Positions 19,179 to 28,760 are shown, counted from the stretch's first letter. The stretch: DNA of 37,469 nucleotides from Candidatus Mcinerneyibacteriota bacterium (GCA_016937175.1 JAFGWL010000033.1:1-37469), one strand, 5' to 3'. Notes: a model not told the origin generated them from the sequence alone. A program made the numbers and translations.

Positions 19179-20420
19179 ATGGATTCAGAGAAAGCGATTC
19201 TGAAAGATCCCCAGATCACAAAGTTCTCACTTTACGGGTTTTTCAAAAACCTCAAATTCTTTGAACCCTACCTTCTTGTCTATCTTATCTCCAACGGGCT
19301 CACCCTGTTTCAGGTGGGGCTTCTTCAGGCTGTCATGGAAGGGACAGTCTATCTTCTTGAGATCCCCACAGGCCTGATCGCCGACCATTACGGGCGTAAA
19401 AAAGCCCTGATTGCCTCTTTCTTCTTTTATATTGCATCTTTCGCTCTCTTTTTTGCCGGGAGATCCTTCTACCTCTTTGCCGCAGCCATGGTCTTTTTCG
19501 GAATCGGAGAAGCCTTCCGCTCAGGGACCCACAAGGCCATGATCTACCGCTATCTGGATATCAGAGAGTGGGCATCCTTCAAGACACTGGTATACGGCAG
19601 GACCCGCTCATTTTCCCTTCTCGGCACAGCCCTCTCCTCTGTGGCCGCTATCGCCCTGGCCCTGCACCTTCCTGCCCTTCGGGTCATCTTTCTGGCCGCA
19701 GTGGTCCCCTACCTCGCCGATATCCTCCTTATCCTCTCCTATCCCGGGAACCTGGATGAAGAACGCACTCCGGACAAGCCCCCCCTCTCCTTTTTCTCTT
19801 TTAGCGGAGAAGTCTTCAAAACCTTGGGACAACACAAATCTTTACGCCGCGTCATCACCAATTCGGCCCTTTTTGACAGCGTCTTCAAGACAGTCAAAGA
19901 CTATATCCAGCCCATCACCCTGGCCTACCTGGCCCTCCCTGTGGCCTGGAGCTTTGTTTTGGACAAGGAGGCAGGGGAGAAAGTGATCCTGGGCCTTCTC
20001 TATGCGGCCTTCGCCCTGTTCGGGGCCCTGGCGTCCCGTTATGTCCACCGCCTGGTCCCCCGCTTCGGGGTAGCTGGGTTGGCCGACCGTTACGCTCTCA
20101 TCACAAGCTTTCTCTTCTTCGCCATCACCCTTTTCCTCAGACTCGATTTCTTTTTTCCGGTGGTCCTCTTCTACCTTTTTCTCAATATTCTCAAAGACTC
20201 CCGGCGCCCCCTCCTTGTCCAGGCCATCGGGGACCTGGCACAGAAAGAGGGCCGGGCCACAGTCCTTTCTGTGGAAAGCCAACTAAAATCACTTATGACC
20301 ATCCTTTTCGCTCCGCTTTTCGGCCTTCTTGCCCAGACCGTCTCCATTCCCTTCGCTTTTTTAATCCTGGGCGGGATCATGGCCCTCTTGTCCTTTGCCC
20401 TGAAAATCCAAGAAACCTAA
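19179..20420 (+). CDS. MFS transporter
   Basis: ~12 TM protein; 'GLIADHYGRKKALIASFFFYIASF' MFS loop motif. ORF track starts at 19170 (MNLMDSEK), but the -10 box overlaps that ATG, so 19179 is preferred. Confidence 0.85.
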   Translation: MDSEKAILKDPQITKFSLYGFFKNLKFFEPYLLVYLISNGLTLFQVGLLQAVMEGTVYLLEIPTGLIADHYGRKKALIASFFFYIASFALFFAGRSFYLFAAAMVFFGIGEAFRSGTHKAMIYRYLDIREWASFKTLVYGRTRSFSLLGTALSSVAAIALALHLPALRVIFLAAVVPYLADILLILSYPGNLDEERTPDKPPLSFFSFSGEVFKTLGQHKSLRRVITNSALFDSVFKTVKDYIQPITLAYLALPVAWSFVLDKEAGEKVILGLLYAAFALFGALASRYVHRLVPRFGVAGLADRYALITSFLFFAITLFLRLDFFFPVVLFYLFLNILKDSRRPLLVQAIGDLAQKEGRATVLSVESQLKSLMTILFAPLFGLLAQTVSIPFAFLILGGIMALLSFALKIQET

Positions 20421-20431
20421 GGAGGTTCTGT

Positions 20432-20881
20432 ATGAAGAGAGTCGTGACAGTTGTTTTTCTTCTCTTTCTGACAGCCCTTCCCCTGCGGGGGGGCTCCTAT
20501 GACTTCGGCCTGGGGATCATCCTGGGAGAGCCCACAGGGATCACTTTTAAGTATTGGGCCAGCGATAAAGCGGCCTTTGACGGAGCTTTGGCCTGGTCTT
20601 TTTCCAAGGAAGACAAATTACACATCCACGGCGATTATCTCTTTCATTCCCTGAACGCTTATACCCTGGACGAGATCCCTTTCAATCTCTATTACGGGAT
20701 CGGGGCCCGGGTCAAATTCACCTCGGAGACCCAGTTCGGCATCCGATTCCCCCTGGGGACGACCTACACCCCCACTTCCACACCCCTCGAGGTCTTCTGC
20801 GAAATAGTCCCTCTCATGGACCTGGCTCCGGACACCGCCTTCCGCTTTAACGCAGGGCTGGGGATCCGCTATTACTTCTAG
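20432..20881 (+). CDS. Small secreted/outer-membrane beta-barrel protein, uncharacterised
   Basis: Signal peptide, glycine/aromatic beta pattern, C-term 'NAGLGIRYYF'; SD AAGGAGG 10 nt after the MFS stop. Confidence 0.7.
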   Translation: MKRVVTVVFLLFLTALPLRGGSYDFGLGIILGEPTGITFKYWASDKAAFDGALAWSFSKEDKLHIHGDYLFHSLNAYTLDEIPFNLYYGIGARVKFTSETQFGIRFPLGTTYTPTSTPLEVFCEIVPLMDLAPDTAFRFNAGLGIRYYF

Positions 20882-20887
20882 GAGACT

Positions 20888-20924
20888 CCCCTCTCTTCTC
20901 TTGAAGAGAGGGGGGGCCTTTTTT
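20888..20924 (+). terminator. Rho-independent terminator for the MFS/beta-barrel operon
   Basis: CCCCTCTCTTC-TCTT-GAAGAGAGGGG (11-bp perfect stem), GGGCC, then T6. Confidence 0.8.
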
Positions 20925-20945
20925 CATTATTTTAAAAGGACAGAA

Positions 20946-22604
20946 TTAAAAAAGTCCGCTGATATTGCCTTCGTCGTCAATATCGATAGATTCGGCAGCG
21001 GGTTCTTTGGGCAGGCCCGGCATCCTCATGATGGTCCCGCTGATGGGGACCAGAAATCCTGGGCCCGCATTGACAATGATCTCCCGGATCTCCACATCGA
21101 AATTTTCGGGCCGTCCCAAAAGCTTAGGGTCATCTGACAGGGAATATTGGGTCTTGGCCATGCAAATTGCCAGATTATCGTATCCGTTCTTATAGATCTG
21201 TTTCAGGTCGCTGAGAGCTTCTTTACTGTAGATCACAGAGCGTGCCCCGTAGATCTCCCTGGCGATGGTCTCGATCTTTTTTTCCACACTGGCTTCGAGG
21301 TCATACAAAAACCGGAGCCGGCTCTCTTTCGATTCGATCACCTGGACCACTTTCCGGGCCAGCTCTTCGGCACCTTTCCCCCCGTCAGCCCAGGCCTCGG
21401 TGACGATGATATCATAGTGGAGAGCCACGCAACAACTTTTGATGGCATCGATCTCTTCCCGGGTATCGTTTGAAAAACGGTTGATGGCGATGACAGGCTT
21501 CAGCCCGAACTTCACGGCGTTCTCGATGTGTTTTTCCAGATTGATAAGCCCTTTTGCTACGGCATAGGGATCCGGTTTGCCGAGATCGCTCTTGGGAACA
21601 CCCCCGTGGAGCTTCAACGCACGGGTTGTGGCGACCAGGACCAGGGCTTCAGGAGCCAGGCCAGCATAGCGGCACTTGATATCCAAAAACTTCTCGCCTC
21701 CCAGGTCGAATCCGAACCCTGCTTCCGTCACCGCGTAATCGGCGTAGCGGAGAGCCATCCTGGTGGCCAGGACACTGTTGGTCCCCTGGGCAATATTGGC
21801 AAAGGGGCCACCGTGTATAAAGGCAGGCACATGCTCCATACTCTGCACCAGGTTGGGTTTGAGAGCCTCTTTTAAAAGAGCGGTGACTGCGCCGGCGATC
21901 TTCAGGTCGCGGACCGTCACGGGCTTTTTTTCATAGTCATACCCCACAACGATACGCCCGACCCTCTTCTTCAGGTCGGCATAACTCTCAGCCAGGCAGA
22001 GAGTAGCCATGATCTCCGAGGCGGCGGTTATGTCAAAGGAGCCCTCACGGGGAAAACTGCTTTTGGGGCCGCCCAGCCCCACGATGATATGGCGCAGGGA
22101 ACGGTCGTTCATATCCATGACCCGGGGCCACACGATACGCCTGGGGTCCAGGGGGAGAGTCCTCTGGTGAAGGGTATTGTCGATGACAGCGGCGATAAGG
22201 TTATGAGCAGCCGTAATAGCATGGAGGTCTCCGGTAAAATGGAGGTTGATCTCCTCCATGGGAAGGACCTGGGAATAACCGCCGCCTGTGGCCCCGCCTT
22301 TCATCCCCATCACCGGGCCGAGGGAAGGTTCACGCAAGGCGATAGCCGCTTTTTTCCCTATGGAAGCCAGCCCCTGGGCCAGGCCGATGGTGACAGTGGT
22401 CTTTCCCTCCCCTGCCGCTGTGGGAGTCAGGGCTGATACAAGGATGAGATGGCCGTTGCGCCCCTTCTTCTCCAGAGCCTTGAGACTGACCTTGGCTTTA
22501 TACTTTCCATAGGCCTCTACATGATCAGAACTGATCCCAAGGTTCTGAGCGATCTCGGTGATCGGCTTGAGTTCTGTTTTCCGGGCGATATCGATATCAT
22601 TCAT
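20946..22604 (-). CDS. fhs: Formate--tetrahydrofolate ligase
   Basis: 'TPTAAGEGKTTVTIGLAQGL', 'REPSLGPVMGMKGGATGGGYSQVLPMEEINLHFTGDLHAITAAHNL'. Start at 22604 (MNDIDIARK) rather than 22736. Confidence 0.97.
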   Translation of the reverse strand: MNDIDIARKTELKPITEIAQNLGISSDHVEAYGKYKAKVSLKALEKKGRNGHLILVSALTPTAAGEGKTTVTIGLAQGLASIGKKAAIALREPSLGPVMGMKGGATGGGYSQVLPMEEINLHFTGDLHAITAAHNLIAAVIDNTLHQRTLPLDPRRIVWPRVMDMNDRSLRHIIVGLGGPKSSFPREGSFDITAASEIMATLCLAESYADLKKRVGRIVVGYDYEKKPVTVRDLKIAGAVTALLKEALKPNLVQSMEHVPAFIHGGPFANIAQGTNSVLATRMALRYADYAVTEAGFGFDLGGEKFLDIKCRYAGLAPEALVLVATTRALKLHGGVPKSDLGKPDPYAVAKGLINLEKHIENAVKFGLKPVIAINRFSNDTREEIDAIKSCCVALHYDIIVTEAWADGGKGAEELARKVVQVIESKESRLRFLYDLEASVEKKIETIAREIYGARSVIYSKEALSDLKQIYKNGYDNLAICMAKTQYSLSDDPKLLGRPENFDVEIREIIVNAGPGFLVPISGTIMRMPGLPKEPAAESIDIDDEGNISGLF

Positions 22605-24366
22605 CGTCTCCCTCCTTTCCGTAATTAAAGAGAACCCCTGAAAGAAGTTCTTTATTATAGCGCTGGAAATGTTCTCTGATGACATGGACATCGTTGTACT
22701 GGATACTGGATTGGACGATCTGTTTACACTTTTCATATTCTACGGCCCGGATGATCTTTTTCATCTCCAGAAGGTTGGCAGGAGCCACTGAGAGGACATC
22801 AAGGTCCATTCCTATAAGGAGAAGGGCATATTCGGCCATCCCCGCCATCTGGCCGCACATGGCCACAGGAATATTGTTTTGATGGCCGTTGTTGACCACC
22901 ATCTTGATCAGGCGCAGGATCGCCGGATGTATAGGGTTGTAGAGATAGGAGATCTTCTCGTTCACCCGGTCCACCGCCAGAGTGTATTGAATAAGGTCAT
23001 TGGTCCCTATACTGAAAAAATCGACCTCCGTAGCCAGGATATCTGAGATCATGGCCGCTGACGGCACTTCGATCATGATCCCCACCTTGATCTCTTCGTC
23101 AAACTCTGTCCCCCGCTCCTTCAGTTCATCCTTGGCCTCTTCCAGCACCTGCCTGGCCTGGCGGAGTTCATCCATTCCCGAGATCATGGGAAACATAATA
23201 CGCACATTTTTCAGTTTGGAGGCCCGGAGGATGGCCTTAAGCTGAGTCTTGAAAAAATCCTTATACTCAAGGCAAAGGCGGATCCCCCGGAGGCCCAGAA
23301 AAGGGTTCATCTCTTTGGGGACTTCAAAATGGGAGATAAACTTGTCTCCCCCCAGATCCGCTGTGCGGATCACGACCTCTTTGGGATAAATGATCTGAGA
23401 AATATACTGGTAGGTCTCCGCCTGCTCTTCCTCTGTGGGGAGGACATTCCTCATAAATAAATATTCGGTCCGGAAGAGCCCCACACCGTCTGCCCCGTAA
23501 CTGTTGACCAGGTCCGCCTCGTTGACCAGCTCCATGTTGATCTCCAGTTTGATGCGCTTCCCGTCCCGGGTCACGGCCTCTTCATTGCGGAGTTTTTCCA
23601 GGCTTTTGATATACCGGACATACTCCCGGCGCAGAGCCTGGTACTCCTTTACCGTCTCATCGTCAGGGTCCACAATGATCCTGTTTCTGTTGGAATCCAC
23701 AATGATAAGGTCATCGGGCCGGACTTCGCCCAAAAGCCCTGAGACTCCGACGATGGCGGGAACCTCCAGGGAACGGGCCATGATCGCGGCGTGAGACGTC
23801 GTCCCGCCGACTTCTGTGATCAGCCCTCCGATCTTCTTTTTCCCCAGCTCCACCATATCCGAGGGAGAGATGTTATGGGCAACGATGATGAGGTCGGTAT
23901 GGTCTCCGGCCAGTTCCGGGGCCATCTGGATACCAAGGTAATTTTTCAGGATCCGCTTCCCGACATCCAGAAGGTCATTGGCCCTCTCCTTTAAATACTC
24001 GTCGGGCATATTCTCAAAGACTTTGACCAAGCTGTTGAGGGTCTCCGTAAAGGCGTATTCGATGGTCACATGCTCTTCCGAGGCTTTTTTAATGGCCTTG
24101 TCCACCAGGTTGGGGTCGTTCACCAGGAGGATATGCGCATCAAAGATAGCGGACTCTTCCAGGCCGATCTCATGTTTCACCGTGTTTTTGATCTTTTTCA
24201 GCTCTTTTTTCGTCTTTTCTACGGCTTTCCTGAAAAGAGCAGTCTGCTCTTCCAGCTCTTTTTCATCCGCATGGGCCCTTTTGACGTTAAACCCCACCCC
24301 TTTAAGCGGGAGGGCATGGCCGATAGCGATCCCTGACGATGACGGGATCCCGTGAAAGACTTTCAC
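22597..24366 (-). CDS. ptsI: PTS enzyme I (phosphoenolpyruvate-protein phosphotransferase)
   Basis: 'GGTTSHAAIMARSLEVPAIVG' active-site His region, 'SIGTNDLIQYTLAVDR'. GTG start at 24366 overlapping the ptsH stop. Confidence 0.97.
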   Translation of the reverse strand: MKVFHGIPSSSGIAIGHALPLKGVGFNVKRAHADEKELEEQTALFRKAVEKTKKELKKIKNTVKHEIGLEESAIFDAHILLVNDPNLVDKAIKKASEEHVTIEYAFTETLNSLVKVFENMPDEYLKERANDLLDVGKRILKNYLGIQMAPELAGDHTDLIIVAHNISPSDMVELGKKKIGGLITEVGGTTSHAAIMARSLEVPAIVGVSGLLGEVRPDDLIIVDSNRNRIIVDPDDETVKEYQALRREYVRYIKSLEKLRNEEAVTRDGKRIKLEINMELVNEADLVNSYGADGVGLFRTEYLFMRNVLPTEEEQAETYQYISQIIYPKEVVIRTADLGGDKFISHFEVPKEMNPFLGLRGIRLCLEYKDFFKTQLKAILRASKLKNVRIMFPMISGMDELRQARQVLEEAKDELKERGTEFDEEIKVGIMIEVPSAAMISDILATEVDFFSIGTNDLIQYTLAVDRVNEKISYLYNPIHPAILRLIKMVVNNGHQNNIPVAMCGQMAGMAEYALLLIGMDLDVLSVAPANLLEMKKIIRAVEYEKCKQIVQSSIQYNDVHVIREHFQRYNKELLSGVLFNYGKEGDDE

Positions 24367-24370
24367 AAGC

Positions 24371-24640
24371 TTACTCTCCTTCCCCGAATTTATCGTTGAT
24401 GAGGGCTTCGATGGCCTCCATGGCCTCTTCTTCATCATCCCCGCTGACCCTCAGAGTAATGACGTTGCCCTGGGATGCTGCCAGCATCATGACACCCAGG
24501 ATACTCTTGGCGTTGACATCCTGATTTTTGTACTCGATGAAGATCTCTGAATCGAATTTGGTGGCTTCCTGTACCAAAAGAGCCGCCGCCCTGGCATGAA
24601 GGCCCAATTTGTTGATGATCTCGATCTCTTTTTTCAGCAT
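24371..24640 (-). CDS. ptsH: Phosphocarrier protein HPr, with His15 and Ser46
   Basis: MLKKEIEIINKLGLHARAA...VNAKSILGVMMLAASQG; true start 24640, not 24748. Confidence 0.95.
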   Translation of the reverse strand: MLKKEIEIINKLGLHARAAALLVQEATKFDSEIFIEYKNQDVNAKSILGVMMLAASQGNVITLRVSGDDEEEAMEAIEALINDKFGEGE

Positions 24641-25368
24641 AGCAATCCCCCCAGAAGTAAAATGATCATTGTAAGCCCCACGATGAGAATATTGGGCATC
24701 CTCCGCACAAGAAGGATAATCAAAAGAGAAGAGAGAAGAAACGGCCATCCGTATTCCAAACCTTCAGAAAAGAGCCAAATGATACCCAATCCCCAAAATA
24801 CACCCAGCAGAATTATAGCAGTACGCCTTAAAAAATCTACTTTTTTCTGTATTTCCAGCTTTTTCAGGAAGACGATCAAAGACCGTCCGTAACGGTATCC
24901 CACGGTAAGCCCCCTGAACCTGAAGGAGAGGTGGATGATATTATATCCGCTCCAGTAGAGGAAAAGGCCGGCGAAGGCCCAGGGAAGCGATGGAGCGAAA
25001 AAGAGAAAAAAGACTGTGCACAGGATAAAAAAGGGCTTGAGCCCACCCCAGAAAAGAGAATCCCCCAAAGCAGCCAGAGGGCCCATAAGCTTCAATTTGA
25101 TATTCTCGATTTCGTTCACCAGTTCCTCATTTCCCGTCTCGCAATACTCCTCTTCCAGGCGCAGGACCGCTCCGATGATGAAGGAGGCCATGAACGGGTG
25201 TGTATTGAAATAGGTGTTGAACCGCCGGACCTCCTGGCTGCGCTGCCCCTCTTTGAGATTCTCCATCCCGGGCCTGAGGGCGAAAAAAAATCCGGCGTTC
25301 ATCATCTTGTCATAATTCCAGAGGGTCTGGATAAAGAAGGTCCGGAGGAATGTCAAAAAAAGGCCCAT
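24634..25368 (-). CDS. PTS mannose/fructose/sorbose family IID component
   Basis: 'RTFFIQTLWNYDKMMNAGFFFAL', 'RFNTYFNTHPFMASFIIGAVLRLEEE', 'GPLAALGDSLFWGGLKP'. Confidence 0.93.
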   Translation of the reverse strand: MGLFLTFLRTFFIQTLWNYDKMMNAGFFFALRPGMENLKEGQRSQEVRRFNTYFNTHPFMASFIIGAVLRLEEEYCETGNEELVNEIENIKLKLMGPLAALGDSLFWGGLKPFFILCTVFFLFFAPSLPWAFAGLFLYWSGYNIIHLSFRFRGLTVGYRYGRSLIVFLKKLEIQKKVDFLRRTAIILLGVFWGLGIIWLFSEGLEYGWPFLLSSLLIILLVRRMPNILIVGLTMIILLLGGLLC

Positions 25369-26045
25369 AAAACTCCTCCGATAAGAAGCCCTCCGGCCAT
25401 CCCTCCCATAAGATAACCGTTGTTCTTTTTATCATTAAACCTGTCCAGAAGAAAGAGCACTCCCATCACCGGCAATCCTTTCCAGATCATGGCGACATAG
25501 GGCCCTCGAAAAGATATTTCCCAAAAGGGGGCGAGCCAGAGCGTTCCCTTATGGATCAGCCAGGAAAAGAGAAGAATACTGGCCCAGTTGGCCGCCACAA
25601 AGAGGAGAGCCGACAGAGTCCCGTAACGGGAAAAATGCGAATACCGGCCACTCTGCGAAAAGTCCCGAAAAGCCGATTCAGACCACCCGTTATGGAGTTT
25701 TCTAAAAAGGTGATCTATCTCACGCCCCCAGTATCCCGCTAACAGCGAAGGGAAAAAAAGTGCGGGTAAATACCATGCTGAATCCCCCGGGCCCAGGAGG
25801 ACAGCCCCCCAAAAGACTCCGGCTGCAAATCCGGCCGAAGGAGGGATGGAGGCCCCGACAGCCAGACGGCCGAGAAAGACAAACTCGAGGTTCATTCCCG
25901 CCAGAATCCCCTCTTCTGGCCGCCCAGCGGCCAGGCCAAGCATCGGGAGCATAAAAAGAGGCTCCGAGAGCATAAACTGCCCAATATAAGTAACATCGAG
26001 GATAAGGATGGATGCCAGGAGTGTTGAAAGAAGATACAGGGTCAT
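25353..26045 (-). CDS. PTS mannose/fructose/sorbose family IIC component
   Basis: Hydrophobic 230 aa protein between IIB and IID genes; 'PEEGILAGMNLEFVFLGRLAVGASIPPSAGFAAGVFW'. Confidence 0.85.
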   Translation of the reverse strand: MTLYLLSTLLASILILDVTYIGQFMLSEPLFMLPMLGLAAGRPEEGILAGMNLEFVFLGRLAVGASIPPSAGFAAGVFWGAVLLGPGDSAWYLPALFFPSLLAGYWGREIDHLFRKLHNGWSESAFRDFSQSGRYSHFSRYGTLSALLFVAANWASILLFSWLIHKGTLWLAPFWEISFRGPYVAMIWKGLPVMGVLFLLDRFNDKKNNGYLMGGMAGGLLIGGVLWAFF

Positions 26046-26515
26046 AAGAGCTGTAAAAAGTCGCTTTTTTTATCGGTGGGAACGATTCGTCCTTCAATTT
26101 TTATTCCCCGGCGGGCCAGGTCTTTGATCTTTGCCACATCCTCGCTGTTAAGATACACAGCTCGCGTCACCTGGGATTTCCCCGGAGAGAACCGCATCCC
26201 TCCGATGTTCAGTTCCTCGATTTTTACGCCTTTATCGATCAGGTGTTCTACCACATCGGGATTTCTTACAAGGACGATGGTCCGCAACTGGGTATCCCTG
26301 GCCAGGGAAGGGACTTTTCGGGCAGCCTCCTTTTCGTCCATAATATGCAGGCGAAGGTCATAAGGCGCGCTCATCTCCATAAGAGTCCGGTCGAATTCAT
26401 TGGACGCCACTTCATTGTCGATCACCAGAAGATGATTGGCGTCCAGAGCGTTCTTCCATCCCACGGCCACCTGGCCGTGGACCAGCCTGTCATCTACCCG
26501 AAACAATAGGATCAT
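26042..26515 (-). CDS. PTS mannose/fructose/sorbose family IIB component
   Basis: 'FRVDDRLVHGQVAVGWKNALDANHLLVIDNEVA' active-site His motif. Confidence 0.94.
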   Translation of the reverse strand: MILLFRVDDRLVHGQVAVGWKNALDANHLLVIDNEVASNEFDRTLMEMSAPYDLRLHIMDEKEAARKVPSLARDTQLRTIVLVRNPDVVEHLIDKGVKIEELNIGGMRFSPGKSQVTRAVYLNSEDVAKIKDLARRGIKIEGRIVPTDKKSDFLQLL

Positions 26516-26516
26516 A

Positions 26517-26924
26517 TCATCCCTCTCTTCGTCCTTTCCACTCGCTCTTCATGTCCACGACGGACCGCACCCCCTCTTTTCCTATCATATCCCCAATCGC
26601 ATCGGGTTGCAATGTCAACTTTAGCGTATGAAAAGCAATAAGCATGGGAAGATTCACACCGGCGAAAGCCCAAACACGGGGAGATTCCATATGGCGCATG
26701 GCCGTATTGGCACAGCTCCCTCCGAAAATATCGGTAAAAAGGAAAATATCGTCCCCGCTGTGTTCCGTAATGAAGCTTTTGACCTTTTCCCGATAGAGAT
26801 CGATGGAATCCTCCGGTTGAAAACCCAGAACGAAGATCCCGTCCATCTTCCCCACGATCATCTCTGCCGTGGAGATCAGCGACTCTCCCAAGTCACCGTG
26901 TGTCATCACAAGGGCCACGGTCAT
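26517..26924 (-). CDS. PTS mannose family IIA component
   Basis: MTVALVMTHGDLGESLISTAEMIVG (active His), 'FTDIFGGSCANTAMRH'. ATG at 26924 overlaps the whiA stop. Confidence 0.92.
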   Translation of the reverse strand: MTVALVMTHGDLGESLISTAEMIVGKMDGIFVLGFQPEDSIDLYREKVKSFITEHSGDDIFLFTDIFGGSCANTAMRHMESPRVWAFAGVNLPMLIAFHTLKLTLQPDAIGDMIGKEGVRSVVDMKSEWKGRREG

Positions 26925-27811
26925 GATTCCTCCTTCCATTGCTCAAATAGGGCTACGATCCGCCTCAGGCGCGACGAGACCCCGCCCTTGGTCAGGGGAG
27001 GGCGGGCCATTTTCCCCAATTCAGAGAGGGTCGCCCCCGGATTCTCCAAACGGAGCCAGGCGACTTCCCTTAGAGGGGGGGATAAAGCCTCCAACCCCGG
27101 TCCCTTTCTTATCTCTTCCAGGACAAGGCGGATCTTTTCATATCCGTCTACCTGGCGGTTGAGATTGGCCATACTGTAGTTAGTCAGCCGAACGGTCTGG
27201 TCTTTGTCTTTTTTAAACTCCCGGTAGCGGGTAAGCCGTTCGATGGTCTCCTGGCCGCTCAGGCGGTTTAAAAAAGCAAAAAGATGTTCCCCGCCTTTGA
27301 TGAGAAGACGTCCCGGATATGTATAATGCTTGATACCCCACTTGCGCAGTGTCTCCAGAAGGACCTGTGTGAAGGGGCCGGGCTCGCGGATCTCCAGCTG
27401 ATAGCCCTCTTCGAAGTTGACCATATACCCTTTATAAAGGAGGACTTCACGGACAAGCTGCATCCGGCAGCACTCCTTTTTCACAGAGACATCGGGCAAA
27501 AACCCCTCTTTTTCCGAAAAGAGGTTCAGCTCCTGCCAGATAAGCCGCGGGGCATAGATCTGGACCCAGTATTTCTTATCGTCGAAAAGGATCTCAAGGT
27601 CTTTATGAGAAGGGAAGGCCTCTTTGAAGAGACGGATCGTCCTTCTCAGCAAAGCGGGGTCTTCCTTCTTGAACTCCACCATAAACCCCCGTCCGGTAAT
27701 ATGGAGAGTCCCGTAAAGGCGCAGCGCCACTTTCAGGGCCGTGACCAGACAACATCGGCGTGAAGGGATCTCGTTTTTGATCTGTTCCCGGAGGATCTCA
27801 TTGATCTTCAT
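26921..27811 (-). CDS. whiA: WhiA-family DNA-binding protein (DUF199)
   Basis: 'KKECCRMQLVREVLLYKGYMVNFEEGYQLEI', 'NYSMANLNRQVDGYEKI', C-term HTH 'LSPPLREVAWLRLENPGATLSELGKMARPPLTKGGVSSRLRRI'. Start 27811 (MKINEIL). Confidence 0.9.
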   Translation of the reverse strand: MKINEILREQIKNEIPSRRCCLVTALKVALRLYGTLHITGRGFMVEFKKEDPALLRRTIRLFKEAFPSHKDLEILFDDKKYWVQIYAPRLIWQELNLFSEKEGFLPDVSVKKECCRMQLVREVLLYKGYMVNFEEGYQLEIREPGPFTQVLLETLRKWGIKHYTYPGRLLIKGGEHLFAFLNRLSGQETIERLTRYREFKKDKDQTVRLTNYSMANLNRQVDGYEKIRLVLEEIRKGPGLEALSPPLREVAWLRLENPGATLSELGKMARPPLTKGGVSSRLRRIVALFEQWKEES

Positions 27812-28760
27812 GGTTCTGCCGTGTCTTATCACGTATCTGTTTGATCATGGAAGTGGCCAGCTTCATGGGAGTGTCATAACCCCTCTTTTTGGCATATTCG
27901 TTTTTGGCGATGACTTCGATGACTGTACTGATACTCTTGCCGGGGGTCACAGGTACCGTATACATTGGCAGGTCGATCCCCAGGAGACGATACCGCTCCC
28001 TGTCGATCCCCAGCCGTTCAAAATGTTTCTTTTTATCAAAGAGTATCAGGCTGACCACACAATCGATCTTTTTTTCCTCCGTCACCGCTTTGAGGCCGTA
28101 AAGCTCTTTGATATCGATGATCCCCACACCCCTGATCTCGATATAGTGTCTGCCCAGTTCACGGGATTCTCCGAACAGGCGGTTTTTGACCCGGCGGACG
28201 AGGATACTGTCGTCGGCGACCAGGCGGTAACCCCTTCTGACCAGTTCCAGGGCACACTCACTCTTTCCGATGCCGCTCTCCCCGATGATGAGTATCCCCT
28301 GCTCAGCAACATCAACAAAACAGCCGTGCATGAGGGCCTCACGGGCGAAGAGGTCTTCCAGGATATCGAGAAGAGAGAACTGTAATTCCTGATAGGGAAG
28401 AGCAAAGAGGAAAATGGGGATCGCATGCCTTCGCGCAAACTCTTCAAGATCCCCGTCACAGTGGACACTGTGCTGGATGATGAAAGCCAGTGCCCTGACA
28501 TCAAGGAAGCGGTTGAGCACCTCTTCCTTTTTTTCCGGGGAAAGGGTATTAAAATAGGCCACCTCCCTTTTGGTGAGGATAATCAGCCTCTCTTCGGGAA
28601 AATAGTCCCAATAACCGGCCAGGGCGATTCCGGGCGAAACAAAAATAGGAGATGAGATGGAGCGGTCCAGCCACTCCATCTCGCCTTTAAACTCAAAGGG
28701 AAGGTCGTTTTTTTCCAGTTCGCGATAGAGGTCGCGGACAGAGACTTTTTTATCCATCAT
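27798..28760 (-). CDS. hprK: HPr kinase/phosphorylase
   Basis: Walker A 'LIIGESGIGKSECALELVRRGYRLVADDSILVRR', 'EIRGVGIIDIKELYG', 'YTVPVTPGKSISTVIEVIAKN'. Confidence 0.97.
   Translation of the reverse strand: MMDKKVSVRDLYRELEKNDLPFEFKGEMEWLDRSISSPIFVSPGIALAGYWDYFPEERLIILTKREVAYFNTLSPEKKEEVLNRFLDVRALAFIIQHSVHCDGDLEEFARRHAIPIFLFALPYQELQFSLLDILEDLFAREALMHGCFVDVAEQGILIIGESGIGKSECALELVRRGYRLVADDSILVRRVKNRLFGESRELGRHYIEIRGVGIIDIKELYGLKAVTEEKKIDCVVSLILFDKKKHFERLGIDRERYRLLGIDLPMYTVPVTPGKSISTVIEVIAKNEYAKKRGYDTPMKLATSMIKQIRDKTRQNHEDQ

Noticed and set aside
20888-20924. Terminator for the convergent fhs gene
   Set aside because: The U-tract exists only on the plus-strand side, so it was assigned to the MFS/beta-barrel operon; any function for fhs would be weak.
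24371-24748. Longer N-terminus for HPr (125 aa) and for ptsI, fhs, lptB, whiA as listed in the ORF track
   Set aside because: Extensions overlap upstream genes and are not family-like; internal starts give canonical N-termini.
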